Positions 5,917 through 13,585 of a stretch of DNA of 13,585 bases are shown here, one piece after another. Each line of letters begins with the position of its first letter. The first letter of the stretch is position 1. A model generated the notes under the pieces. It saw nothing but the letters and a program-made list of their open reading frames with translations, ran no database searches and was not told the origin of the DNA. The stretch is taken from positions 1 through 13,585 of the forward strand of contig CAZMMV010000046.1 of the NCBI GenBank assembly GCA_964567475.1. The letters are read 5' to 3'. The DNA comes from CAZMMV01 sp964567475. GTDB lineage: Bacteria; Bacillota; Clostridia; Tissierellales; Tissierellaceae. The translations under genes were made by a program, and so were the position numbers.

Positions 5917-7785
5917 TTATTTTAATTTATTTTCTTGTAAATTCATTAAAAATCTTGAAGGGTCAACTAATTTATCAGCTATACGATTTATTGTAATAAG
6001 AGATAGATGATATTTTGCTCTACTCATGGCTACGTAAAAAAGCCTTCTTTCTTCTTCTAAAAGTTCATACTTACCTTTTTCAAATTCTTCTATACTAGTA
6101 GAAGAAGGGAATGAACCGTCAACTAAGTCAACCATATAAACCCTATCAAACTCTAAACCTTTAGCAGAATGTACTGTGGATAAGGTTATTGCATCTTTTA
6201 AGTTTCTTGAGTTAAGACAAAGATCTTCAAGATATTTAAGTCTATTTATTAGTTGATCTAGGTTTTCTGTATCTTTAGCTATTAATTTTAAATAATATAA
6301 GCTTGTTTTTAGTACATCATAGCTATAACCAAATTTCATAGAGTTTTCTTTTAAATATCTTTCATATTCTAAGTCATATTCTATAAAGTTTATGGCTTTT
6401 TCTGGATTCATTGTAGACAATTTTTTAAAATCTAGGGATAATTGTCTAAGAGTTGTTTTATAATATACAGGTAATCCAGGATATTGCATTATTCTATGGA
6501 ATACAGATTCTTTATAATTTAAAGTTTTAGCAAAGTTAATTTGTTTTTTTGAAATAAAGCCCTTTTTCTTATAATAAAAGTTTTCATATATTGACATTTT
6601 ACTAGTGTCTTTTGCAAAGACCATAAAATTGATAATATCTTGTATTAGCCAATGGTTGAAAAATCTAACTTTTACATCTCTCATGTAAAATGGAATGTTA
6701 TTTTTTTCAAGATAGTCTATAAGGCCTATGGATGATAAATTATTTCTGTATAATATTGCAGAGTTTTTTAAGTCTCTATTTTGTAAATCCTTTAGTATAT
6801 ACTGATACTGTTCAATGATGGAATTTACTTTTACTAGGCTAATAGGTTCAACAAAATTGTTTTCAGTGGAAATAGATTTACTATATCTTAAGGTATTCAT
6901 TTTTATAAATTTATCACATACAGATACAATGTTTTTTGAAGATCTATAATTTTCTTCCATAAAAAATATTTTGCCTTCTGGAAATATCTTGTTGAAATTT
7001 AAAAGTCCCTTAGGATATGCTCCTCTAAATCCATAGATTGATTGATCATCATCTGCTACTATAAATAAATTGTTTTTAGGAAATACTAAAAGTTTTATAA
7101 TTTCTAATTGGATTTTAGAAGTATCTTGTCCTTCATCTACTTGAATGAAGTCGTATTTTTTACTATATTTATTTAATATATATTTATTTTGTGAAAGTAT
7201 TTCAAAGGAAAGACTAAGCATGTCATCAAAGTCAATAAAGTTGTTATCCTTTTTATACTTTTCATAAGTTTTAAATATTATAGAAAAATTATCTATATTT
7301 GTCTTGTTTTCCTTTACAAATGTTTCTGGAGAAATCATCATATTTTTAATATATCCTATGGAATTCAATAAAGATTCTAATTTTTCTTCTGTAATATGTT
7401 CGTGATTAGTTTCTATATATATTTGTTTGATTAGATTATATTTATTTAGTTTAGTATTATTTCCTTCAATAAGTGTATATGTTATTCTATTCATATAAGC
7501 ATATTCTCTTATTAGTTTAAAGCAAAAGCTGTGTATTGTAGAAAAAGATATTGGAATAGAAGAAACTTCTGAAAATAAATTGTTAAATCTTTTTTTCATA
7601 TCCCGGGCAGAGGCCTTGCTGAAAGTTATTGATAAGATTCTTTCAGGACTAACATTGTGATTTAATATTAGATTTACAGTTCTATGTATTAGTACTGTTG
7701 TTTTACCTGCACCAGGTACTGCTAGTACAAGGGCTGGTCCCTCGACATGTTTTGCAGCATTTTCTTGTTTTTTACTTAATTTCAT
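5917..7785 (-). CDS. UvrD/PcrA-type superfamily 1 DNA helicase, compact form (622 aa)
   Basis: ATP-driven 3'-5' DNA translocase or helicase of the UvrD/Rep group, acting in DNA repair or in clearing replication and transcription conflicts. Motifs in order: Q motif KKQENAA (Gln7), Walker A VPGAGKTT (Gly25-Thr30), Walker B VDEGQD (Asp217-Asp221, Gly where most relatives have Ala), motif III DDDQSIYGFRGA, motif IV ENYRSS, motif V TVHSAKGLEFDRV, and motif VI EERRLFYVAMSRA near residues 577-590. Only about 35 residues follow motif VI, so the C-terminal extension by which PcrA/UvrD contacts RNA polymerase is absent; full-length PcrA is about 730 residues. It therefore resembles the shorter UvrD-like helicases common in clostridia rather than the housekeeping PcrA. 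The ATG at 7785 has GAGGGTGA (7797-7790) just upstream. The gene is alone on the minus strand apart from the small downstream peptide gene. Confidence 0.92.
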   Translation of the reverse strand: MKLSKKQENAAKHVEGPALVLAVPGAGKTTVLIHRTVNLILNHNVSPERILSITFSKASARDMKKRFNNLFSEVSSIPISFSTIHSFCFKLIREYAYMNRITYTLIEGNNTKLNKYNLIKQIYIETNHEHITEEKLESLLNSIGYIKNMMISPETFVKENKTNIDNFSIIFKTYEKYKKDNNFIDFDDMLSLSFEILSQNKYILNKYSKKYDFIQVDEGQDTSKIQLEIIKLLVFPKNNLFIVADDDQSIYGFRGAYPKGLLNFNKIFPEGKIFFMEENYRSSKNIVSVCDKFIKMNTLRYSKSISTENNFVEPISLVKVNSIIEQYQYILKDLQNRDLKNSAILYRNNLSSIGLIDYLEKNNIPFYMRDVKVRFFNHWLIQDIINFMVFAKDTSKMSIYENFYYKKKGFISKKQINFAKTLNYKESVFHRIMQYPGLPVYYKTTLRQLSLDFKKLSTMNPEKAINFIEYDLEYERYLKENSMKFGYSYDVLKTSLYYLKLIAKDTENLDQLINRLKYLEDLCLNSRNLKDAITLSTVHSAKGLEFDRVYMVDLVDGSFPSSTSIEEFEKGKYELLEEERRLFYVAMSRAKYHLSLITINRIADKLVDPSRFLMNLQENKLK

Positions 7786-7815
7786 ATATTCACCCTCTTT
7801 ATACTTGTGACATAT

Positions 7816-7824
7816 ATTCTAACA
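7816..7824 (-). promoter_or_regulatory. Possible extended -10 promoter of the helicase gene
   Basis: On the minus strand the bases read TGTTAGAAT, an extended -10 (TGnTAnAAT) about 31 bases before the helicase ATG; the -35 region is weak. The 207-base divergent gap 7786-7992 holds this element and, toward the nitroreductase, TTGATT (7914-7919) and TATAAT (7940-7945) with a 20-base spacer, too long to call a promoter. Nothing else is seen there. Confidence 0.4.
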
Positions 7825-7992
7825 TATATCATAGAAGTATTAAACAATTCTATAGATAATATGGTGGTAATTGGGTATAAGTGATTTAAGCTATATTTAA
7901 AATAATCTTATAGTTGATTTAATTAGTAGATTGAATTAATATAATAGTAGTATAAATATAGATAGTACTTATAATTTATGGGAGGTTTTTAC

Positions 7993-8805
7993 ATGTTAAT
8001 GACTAATTTTTTAAGAGATAGAAAATCTGAAAGGGATTTTAAAAAGAAAAAAATCAATGGGGATACAATAAAAGAAATAAATTCTCTTTTAAATCAATTG
8101 GAAAATGAAAAGATTAAAGGAAAAGTAAAGTTTAATTTTTATGAAGATGGAGAATTTATATATGAAAAATTAGAGGGTATTGGCGGATATTCAGGAGTAA
8201 TGATAGAGAGTCCACATTATATTGGTCTAGAAGAATTAGACAATGATAAAGATACTAAGATATATGGTTCTTTTTATATGGAGAAATTGATTACAAATTT
8301 AAATAAATTAGGTTTAGATACTTGTTGGGTAGGTATCCATGGCTCAACTGAAGAATTGAAAAAGGAAATTTTTAAAGATGCAAAAGGACAAATAAATTAT
8401 TTATTAGCTGTAGGCTATCCTAAACGTAAAAATCCATTTGTAAATGATTCTTCTAGTGAAAGACTGGGAGTAGATGAATTGGTATATGGTGAGGAAATAG
8501 GTAAGGAAATAGATCATGAAGAATTAGAAAATAGAGGATTAGAAGATTTATTTTACTATGCAAGATTTGCACCATCAACTGGAAATTTACAACCTTGGAG
8601 ATTTTTGTTAGGTAAGGATAAAGTAACATTAATTATGAAAAAAGAAGAAGGCAAGGAAGCTAATTTTATAGATGCAGGTATAATAATGTATTATTTTGAA
8701 GCTTTAGGAAGATCAATAGGAATAAATGGAGAATGGGAATTAATTGATGGAAGACATGAAGATAAAGATGGACAATATGAATATATTGGAGAAATAAAAC
8801 TATAG
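7993..8805 (+). CDS. Nitroreductase family protein (TM1586-like), 270 aa
   Basis: Predicted FMN-dependent oxidoreductase of the nitroreductase superfamily. The first half starts with RKSERDFKKKKI (from residue 10), the family's usual FMN-contacting Arg/Ser region. A second nitroreductase signature, ARFAPSTGNLQPWRF (residues 190-204), falls in the second half. This two-lobed layout in one chain fits the TM1586-type putative nitroreductases better than the classic 200-residue homodimers. The central DTCWVGIHGS resembles the glycine-containing segment of the family. The start is ATG at 7993 with GGAGG (7981-7985) seven bases upstream; the in-frame ATG at 7978 lies ahead of that site. The natural substrate is unknown and the activity name is only the family's. 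The gene is transcribed alone and ends in a long hairpin. Confidence 0.85.
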   Translation: MLMTNFLRDRKSERDFKKKKINGDTIKEINSLLNQLENEKIKGKVKFNFYEDGEFIYEKLEGIGGYSGVMIESPHYIGLEELDNDKDTKIYGSFYMEKLITNLNKLGLDTCWVGIHGSTEELKKEIFKDAKGQINYLLAVGYPKRKNPFVNDSSSERLGVDELVYGEEIGKEIDHEELENRGLEDLFYYARFAPSTGNLQPWRFLLGKDKVTLIMKKEEGKEANFIDAGIIMYYFEALGRSIGINGEWELIDGRHEDKDGQYEYIGEIKL

Positions 8806-8823
8806 AAGTAAGTATTTGACAGG

Positions 8824-8887
8824 ATACTTCCAAATTAGAAAGTCTAGTAAATTTAAAATAGACTATTTAATTGGAAGTATTTTTTAT
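8824..8887 (+). terminator. Long interrupted-stem terminator after the nitroreductase gene
   Basis: Outer stem ATACTTCCAA (8824-8833) with TTGGAAGTAT (8871-8880), a partly paired middle with one bulge and one mismatch, and inner stem AGTCTA (8841-8846) with TAGACT (8859-8864); loop 8847-8858. A T run follows (8881-8885). The hairpin spans 57 bases, longer than an ordinary terminator. Confidence 0.8.
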
Positions 8888-8915
8888 TGACAAATCCTAT
8901 TATAATGCTTATAAT
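8887..8915 (+). promoter_or_regulatory. Sigma-A promoter of the metal ATPase gene
   Basis: Perfect -35 TTGACA (8887-8892) and perfect -10 TATAAT (8910-8915) with the optimal 17-base spacer. Predicted start of transcription is near 8921-8923, inside the palindrome. A consensus core promoter needs repression to be controlled, which fits the overlapping operator-like site. Confidence 0.85.
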
Positions 8916-8954
8916 ATGATTACATATGAGCGAGTATTCATATGTAATCATATT
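8913..8954 (+). promoter_or_regulatory. Operator-like palindrome over -10 and start site of the metal ATPase (ArsR/SmtB-type candidate)
   Basis: Perfect 17-base arms: 8913-8929 and 8938-8954 are exact reverse complements, with an 8-base centre GCGAGTAT. The centre and inner arms read ATATGA-N7-TTCATAT, close to the TGAAC...ATTCA 12-2-12 style of ArsR/SmtB/CadC metal-sensor operators. Its left arm covers half of the -10 box, so a bound repressor would block RNA polymerase. The RNA would also start within it and carry the right arm. Seen: the exact palindrome and its position. Inferred: the class of regulator; no regulator gene is in the window. Confidence 0.7.
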
Positions 8955-8969
8955 AATAGGAGGTAATAT

Positions 8970-11081
8970 ATGAAGGAGATCATATTAGAATTAAATGGAT
9001 TGAATTGTGCTAATTGTGCAGGGAAGATTGAAAAATTATCTAGAGACATTGCTAATGTTGATGAAGCTGATCTAGATTTTGTTTCTAAGAAACTTAAAAT
9101 AAAAACAGAGAAAGAAGACGATATAAATAAAATTAAAGATGAAATAATTAAGATAGTAAATAGACTGGAGCCAGATGTTGTAATTATAGATAAAAACAGT
9201 AAATCAGAAAATCATAGTCATGAACACAGTCATGATCATGGAGATATAGGAAAGAGAGATGTTATTAAATTAATTTTAGCTGCTATATTGTTTGTCCTAC
9301 CATATTTACTTAAATTAGAAGGTAGACAAAGGTTTTTTGTTTACTTAGTGGCATATTTAATAGCTGGTCATCAAGTTATATTTAGAGCTATAAAAAACTT
9401 AATGGCAGGTATTGCCTTTGATGAAAACTTTTTAATGACTATAGCTACTATAGCAGCCTTTGCTATAGGAGAATATCCAGAAGGTGTAGCGGTTATGTTG
9501 TTTTATCAAGTGGGAGAAATGTTTCAAGGCATGGCAGTTAACCGTTCTAGAAATTCAATATCTGCTTTATTAGATATAAGGCCAGACTATGCTAATTTAG
9601 TAAAAGGTGATGAGCTAATAGTTATAGATCCTGAAAAAGTAAAAATTGGGGATTATATAATTATAAAATCAGGTGAGAAGGTTCCCTTAGATGGAGAAGT
9701 TGTAGAAGGTGAGTCTTTACTTGATACATCTAATATAACTGGTGAATCTGTACCAAGAAGTGTAAAAGTAGGAGACGAGATCTTATCTGGGGTAGTAAAT
9801 ATCCAGGGACTTTTAAAAGTTAAGGTAAATAAAGAATTTGGAGAGTCTACAGTAACTAAAATATTGGATTTAGTAGAGAATGCTTCAAGTAAAAAGGCTC
9901 CTACTGAAAACTTTATTACTAAGTTTGCTAGATATTATACTCCTGTAGTAGTTTTTGTAGCTTTGGCTATAGCTATATTTCCCCCAATGCTTTTTGCTGG
10001 AGAATGGCGAGAATGGATTTATAGGGCATCTGTATTTTTAGTTATATCTTGCCCTTGTGCTTTAGTTATATCTATTCCTTTAGGCTTTTTTGGAGGTATA
10101 GGTGGGGCTTCTAAGGCAGGTATATTGATTAAAGGTGGAAACTTTTTAGAGGCATTAAATAATGTAGATACTTTAGTGTTTGATAAAACTGGAACTATAA
10201 CTAAGGGTGTATTTAAAGTTACAGAAATAATTTCTTATGGAGATTATTGTGAGGAAGAGCTATTAGAATTGGCAGCCTATGGTGAATCTTATTCTAATCA
10301 TCCCATAGCTAGTTCAATAGTGAAAGCTTATGAGAAAGAAATAAATCAAGAATATATAGAGGGTTATAAAGAAATACCAGGTAAAGGAATAGAAGTTTTT
10401 ATAGATAAGAAAAATGTTATTTTAGGTAACAAGGCTTTGTTAGATGCTAATGATATATCTTGTGAAGAAACTACTTCTATAGGTACAGTTATATATGTTG
10501 CCAAGGAAGGAATTCATATAGGAACAATAGTTGTTAGTGATGAGTTAAAAGAAAATGTAATAGAGGATATTAAAAAATTAAAATCTTTAGGTATAAAACA
10601 AACTATAATGTTATCAGGTGATAAGAGTGAGACCGCTAATAGAGTTGGTGAGTTAGTTGGTTTAGATAAGGTTTATGGAGATCTTTTACCTGGAGATAAG
10701 GTGGATATACTTGAAAAGATAATGGCAGATAAGAAATCTCACCTTGCCTTTGTAGGTGATGGTGTCAATGATGCTCCAGTATTAGCTAGGGCAGACATAG
10801 GTATTGCTATGGGAGGTCTTGGATCTGATGCGGCTATAGAGGCTTCTGATATAGTAATTATGACAGATGAGATAGGTAAAATAGGAACAGGAATCAAAAT
10901 AGCAAGAAATACAAAAAAAATAGTTACACAAAATATTATATTTGCTTTGGCAGTAAAGCTAATAGTCTTATCTTTAGGAGCTATGGGGATAGCAACTATG
11001 TGGGAAGCTGTATTTGCCGATGTAGGAGTATCTATTATAGCTATACTAAATTCTATTAGAGCATTAAAAGTAGAGGAATAA
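8970..11081 (+). CDS. cadA: Heavy-metal P1B-type ATPase (CadA/ZntA-like Zn/Cd/Pb exporter), 703 aa
   Basis: Membrane pump that uses ATP to export soft divalent metals. Domains in order: an N-terminal metal-binding HMA domain with NCANC (Cys13, Cys16), a His-rich linker (five alternating His at 82-90), membrane helices from about residue 98, the actuator TGES (257-260), the transport motif CPC (361-363), the phosphorylation site DKTGT (Asp405), the HP motif (His444-Pro445), hinge GDGVND (596-601), and a final helix pair with Asp684 in ADVGVS. CPC plus the Asp in the last helix is the P1B-2 (Zn/Cd/Pb) signature rather than the copper group. Length is typical. ATG at 8970 has AGGAGGT five bases upstream. 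The unit has its own promoter, operator-like palindrome and terminator, so it is probably metal-induced and monocistronic. The family is certain; the exact metal is inferred. Confidence 0.95.
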   Translation: MKEIILELNGLNCANCAGKIEKLSRDIANVDEADLDFVSKKLKIKTEKEDDINKIKDEIIKIVNRLEPDVVIIDKNSKSENHSHEHSHDHGDIGKRDVIKLILAAILFVLPYLLKLEGRQRFFVYLVAYLIAGHQVIFRAIKNLMAGIAFDENFLMTIATIAAFAIGEYPEGVAVMLFYQVGEMFQGMAVNRSRNSISALLDIRPDYANLVKGDELIVIDPEKVKIGDYIIIKSGEKVPLDGEVVEGESLLDTSNITGESVPRSVKVGDEILSGVVNIQGLLKVKVNKEFGESTVTKILDLVENASSKKAPTENFITKFARYYTPVVVFVALAIAIFPPMLFAGEWREWIYRASVFLVISCPCALVISIPLGFFGGIGGASKAGILIKGGNFLEALNNVDTLVFDKTGTITKGVFKVTEIISYGDYCEEELLELAAYGESYSNHPIASSIVKAYEKEINQEYIEGYKEIPGKGIEVFIDKKNVILGNKALLDANDISCEETTSIGTVIYVAKEGIHIGTIVVSDELKENVIEDIKKLKSLGIKQTIMLSGDKSETANRVGELVGLDKVYGDLLPGDKVDILEKIMADKKSHLAFVGDGVNDAPVLARADIGIAMGGLGSDAAIEASDIVIMTDEIGKIGTGIKIARNTKKIVTQNIIFALAVKLIVLSLGAMGIATMWEAVFADVGVSIIAILNSIRALKVEE

Positions 11082-11102
11082 ATAACCTCTACTTTTTTTT
11101 TT
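11066..11102 (+). terminator. Terminator of the metal ATPase gene, overlapping its 3' end
   Basis: Stem AAAAGTAGAGG (11066-11076) with CCTCTACTTTT (11086-11096), nine-base loop containing the stop codon, followed by a T run to 11102. The left arm encodes the last residues of the protein. Confidence 0.92.
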
Positions 11103-11151
11103 ATAAAAATGTGTTAAACTATATATAGCATAAGATTAAGAGGTGTTAAAT

Positions 11152-12108
11152 TTGACAAGAAAACTAAAGGAATACGAAAGACAAAAAAATTATATAATCT
11201 TAGCAGAAGATGCATATTTAAGGGATAAGAAAAAGCTTGCTATTAAGTTTTACAAAAAAGCTAGTGAATTTAAAATTTCTGAAGATAGTCATATATTGAT
11301 ACTATATAATTTAGCCTATATCAACGATGAATTAGATAAGAATTTAAAGGCTTTAGATTTATATAGGGAGATATTGAATATAGATGATACTCAGCCAGGA
11401 GCTTATTATGGTATAGCTATAATAAATGAAAAAATGGGTAAAAAAGAAGAGGCTTTGAAATACTATAATAAGGCTATTGAAATAGATCCAAACTATGATA
11501 GGGCATATTATTATGCTGGCAACTTGTATGATGATAAGGGAGATAAGAAAAAAGCTATAGAATATTTTATGAAGACAATAGAACTAGAACCACAAGATTA
11601 TATAGCTTATAATAATATAGGATCAATATACGAGGAAATGGGTCAATATGAAAAGGCTTTTGAAATGGTAAATAAAAGTTTAAAGATTAAAGCGGATTAT
11701 TATAAATCCTTGTTTAATTTGGGAGTTATCTACGATAGGACTGAGAATAATGAAGAAGCAATAAAATATTATAAAAGAGCTATTGAAGAAAACCCAAAAC
11801 ATTGGCAATCATATTTAAATATGTCAGCTATATACATAGAAGAAGAAAAGTTAGAAGAAGCTATTATTATATTAACAACTGGCATAGGGGAAAATCCTGA
11901 TGCACATGATTTATATTATAATAGGGCTTGTTGTTATTCTAGGATAGGGCAGAGCAAAAAGGCAATTGAAGATATTAGAAAGTCTATATTGTTACTTCCA
12001 GGAATAATGAGGTATATTAAAGAGGATAAAGATTTTGTAAATCTTTATGATGATAAGGAATTTATAGATTTAATGAAAAGATTTAAGGAAGAATATATTA
12101 GTAAATAA
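11152..12108 (+). CDS. Tetratricopeptide repeat protein, 318 aa
   Basis: Made almost entirely of about eight TPR units of 34 residues, spanning residues 13-285. Clear examples: AYYGIAIINEKMGKKEEALK then YYNKAIEIDPN, and YNNIGSIYEEMGQYEKAFE, with the usual small residues at positions 8, 20 and 27 and Pro at 32. The C-terminus (KEDKDFVNLYDDKEFIDLMK) is the cap often seen at the end of bacterial TPR proteins. No signal peptide or membrane segment is visible, so it is probably cytoplasmic and a protein-binding scaffold; the partner is unknown. The start is TTG at 11152 with AGAGGTG six bases upstream; the in-frame GTG at 11143 is part of that ribosome binding site. It opens a probable operon with methionine aminopeptidase (28-base gap) and the hemolysin III gene. 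No convincing promoter was found in 11103-11140, although the preceding terminator implies one. Confidence 0.9.
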   Translation: MTRKLKEYERQKNYIILAEDAYLRDKKKLAIKFYKKASEFKISEDSHILILYNLAYINDELDKNLKALDLYREILNIDDTQPGAYYGIAIINEKMGKKEEALKYYNKAIEIDPNYDRAYYYAGNLYDDKGDKKKAIEYFMKTIELEPQDYIAYNNIGSIYEEMGQYEKAFEMVNKSLKIKADYYKSLFNLGVIYDRTENNEEAIKYYKRAIEENPKHWQSYLNMSAIYIEEEKLEEAIIILTTGIGENPDAHDLYYNRACCYSRIGQSKKAIEDIRKSILLLPGIMRYIKEDKDFVNLYDDKEFIDLMKRFKEEYISK

Positions 12109-12136
12109 TAGCTAAAATAGAAAGTGAGGAAATAAA

Positions 12137-12892
12137 ATGATAATATTAAAAACACAGGAAGAAATAGAAAAGATGAAAAAAGCAGGTGAGATTTTAGCCG
12201 ATGTACATAAGGAAATAGCCAAGATGATAAAGCCAGGAGTATCTACTATGGATATAGATAGTTTTGTAGAGAAATATTTAAAAGAAAGGGGAGCTTATCC
12301 AGAACAAAAAGGATATCAGGGATATTCTTATGCAACTTGTGCATCTATCAATGATGAGATATGTCATGGCTTTCCAAGGAAAGAGCCACTAAAGAATGGA
12401 GATATAGTTACTATAGATATGGTGGTAAACTTAGATGGTTGGTTAGCGGATTCTGCATGGAGTTATACTGTAGGAGAAGTATCAGATGAGGCTCAAGATT
12501 TGCTAGATGTTACTAAAGAAGCTATGTATAGAGGGATAGAAAAGGCAGTAATAGGTAATAGATTAGGTGATATTGGTCATGCAATACAAAGCTATGTAGA
12601 AGAAAGAGGATATTCTGTAGTCAAGGATTTTGTAGGTCATGGTATAGGAAAAGATATGCACGAAGATCCTCAAGTACTTCACTATGGTAGCCCAGGTAGA
12701 GGGCAAAGATTAGCAGAGGGAATGGTATTTACTATAGAGCCTATGATAAATATAGGAACATATAGGATGAAGATGGATGACAATGGCTGGACTTCAAGGA
12801 CAGTAGATGGGAAACTATCAGCTCAATATGAACACACATTAGCCATTACAAAAGATGGACCAATGATTTTGACAAGTCAAGGTGAAAGATAA
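12137..12892 (+). CDS. map: Methionine aminopeptidase, type I, 251 aa
   Basis: Cytoplasmic metalloenzyme that removes the initiator methionine from new proteins. All five metal ligands of the family are in place: Asp94 and Asp105 in TIDMVVNLDGWLADSA, His168 in GHGIG, Glu201 in FTIEPM and Glu232 in QYEHTLA. The substrate-site histidines are also visible: His in ICHGFP and His175 in DMHEDP. The N-terminus ILKTQEEIEKMKKAGEIL is the usual pita-bread-fold start with no zinc-finger extension, and the length is standard. ATG at 12137 has GTGAGGA six bases upstream. Here it sits between a TPR gene and a hemolysin III gene rather than in a ribosomal-protein operon, so it may be a second copy in the genome; this cannot be seen from the window. 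Confidence 0.96.
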   Translation: MIILKTQEEIEKMKKAGEILADVHKEIAKMIKPGVSTMDIDSFVEKYLKERGAYPEQKGYQGYSYATCASINDEICHGFPRKEPLKNGDIVTIDMVVNLDGWLADSAWSYTVGEVSDEAQDLLDVTKEAMYRGIEKAVIGNRLGDIGHAIQSYVEERGYSVVKDFVGHGIGKDMHEDPQVLHYGSPGRGQRLAEGMVFTIEPMINIGTYRMKMDDNGWTSRTVDGKLSAQYEHTLAITKDGPMILTSQGER

Positions 12893-12909
12893 AGATGGAG
12901 GTTGACAAT

Positions 12910-13578
12910 GTGAAAGAGAAAAAGGATGTAAATATTACAAAGAAGCAATACTCTATAAAAGAAGAAATTGCTAATGGTGTTACTCATGGATTGGGAGTTA
13001 TATTTGGTATTGTGTCACTGCTTGTACTACTAGGACTTTCTATAAAAAATGGAGATAGACTGGCTATTGTTGCCTTTAGTATATATGGTGCTTGTTTTAT
13101 ACTTATGTATTTATCATCCACACTATACCACAGTATAACTAATGAAAAGGCAAAGAGTATTATAAGAGTGTTTGACCATTCCTCTATATTTTTATTTATA
13201 GCTGGAACTTATACTCCAATAGCTCTTCTTGCTTTAGTAGGTCGTTTAAGGATTGGTATTTTGATAAGTGTTTGGGCAATTGCCATATTTGGCATAGTAT
13301 TTAAGATTTTAACTTACAATAAATTTGATAAATACAAGGTAGTATCCTTATCATTATATATAGGTATGGGATGGATAGCAGTGTTTACAATTAAGCCTAT
13401 TATACAGATGACTTCTCTAAGTTTCTTTATGTGGATATTAGGGGGAGGAGTTTTATACACCCTAGGTACTATATTTTATAGTAATAAAAAGATACCTTAT
13501 AACCATGCAATATGGCATGTATTTGTATTAGCTGCATCAGTACTTCATTTTGTAGGCATATTTAAATATTTAGCATAA
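12910..13578 (+). CDS. Hemolysin III family membrane protein (YqfA/TrhA-like, PAQR superfamily), 222 aa
   Basis: Integral membrane protein with about seven hydrophobic helices. Family landmarks: KEEIANGVTHGLG near the N-terminus, SSTLYHS after the second helix, DHSSIFLFIAGTYTP in the middle, and HAIWHVFVLAASVLHF near the C-terminus. The Ser, Asp and three His residues in these blocks match the metal-binding set conserved across the PAQR/hemolysin III superfamily. Despite the name, most bacterial members are not toxins and seem to affect membrane state. GTG at 12910 is the likely start, with GGAGG (12897-12901) eight bases upstream; the in-frame ATG at 12895 overlaps that site. Family-standard length (about 215) agrees with the shorter form. 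It follows map by 17 bases and is probably co-translated in one operon. The stop codon is present in the window. Confidence 0.92.
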   Translation: MKEKKDVNITKKQYSIKEEIANGVTHGLGVIFGIVSLLVLLGLSIKNGDRLAIVAFSIYGACFILMYLSSTLYHSITNEKAKSIIRVFDHSSIFLFIAGTYTPIALLALVGRLRIGILISVWAIAIFGIVFKILTYNKFDKYKVVSLSLYIGMGWIAVFTIKPIIQMTSLSFFMWILGGGVLYTLGTIFYSNKKIPYNHAIWHVFVLAASVLHFVGIFKYLA

Positions 13579-13585
13579 GATATGG

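Noticed and set aside
7914..7945. TTGATT and TATAAT before the nitroreductase gene as a promoter
   Set aside because: The spacer is 20 bases, outside the normal 16-18, and such hexamers arise often by chance in DNA this AT-rich.
8887..8906. TATAAT at 8901-8906 as the -10 of the metal ATPase promoter
   Set aside because: It is only 8 bases from the TTGACA; the TATAAT at 8910-8915 gives the correct 17-base spacer.
8913..8954. The large palindrome as an intrinsic terminator or a mobile-element end
   Set aside because: No T run follows it, it overlaps a consensus promoter, and no transposase or target duplication is nearby.

Overview
The window comes from a strongly AT-rich, low-GC Gram-positive bacterium, most likely an anaerobic, spore-forming member of the Clostridia/Tissierellia. 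Supporting signs are the AT-biased codon use, strong AGGAGG-type Shine-Dalgarno sites, TTG and GTG starts, lipoboxes, a Spo0E-like sporulation regulator and a GerMN-domain lipoprotein. No rRNA, tRNA, CRISPR array, insertion sequence or phage gene was seen; this looks like ordinary chromosomal backbone.

Layout. Bases 1-2318 hold a 5'-truncated cardiolipin synthase and a Lys/Glu-rich lipoprotein, with a hairpin between them that buries the lipoprotein's ribosome binding site. Bases 2319-2863 hold a 59-codon Spo0E-like gene with a near-perfect sigma-A promoter. A 33-codon membrane-peptide gene on the minus strand faces it, and the two share a bidirectional terminator. Bases 2864-5689 hold a DegV/FakB fatty-acid-binding protein, a HAD-IB phosphatase and a GerMN lipoprotein. 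A strong bidirectional terminator follows, then a 36-codon basic peptide gene and a compact UvrD/PcrA-type helicase, both on the minus strand. Bases 7993-8805 encode a nitroreductase-family protein that ends in a long hairpin terminator. Bases 8887-11102 form a self-contained metal-efflux unit: consensus promoter, a 17-bp-arm palindrome over the start of transcription, a CadA/ZntA-type P1B ATPase and a terminator. Bases 11152-13578 hold a likely co-directional operon: TPR protein, methionine aminopeptidase, hemolysin III family membrane protein.

Functional themes. Membrane lipid metabolism is represented by cardiolipin synthase, FakB and possibly the HAD phosphatase. Sporulation or germination is represented by the Spo0E-like protein and the GerMN lipoprotein. 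Metal homeostasis is represented by the ATPase. No multi-gene novel system is evident. The less expected content is small: three genes of 33, 36 and 59 codons, the Shine-Dalgarno-sequestering hairpin, and the operator-like palindrome of the metal ATPase, whose regulator is not in the window.

Several starts were moved from the longest reading frame because the upstream in-frame start lies in or before the Shine-Dalgarno site: DegV at 2864, HAD at 3809, nitroreductase at 7993, TPR at 11152 (TTG), hemolysin III at 12910 (GTG).
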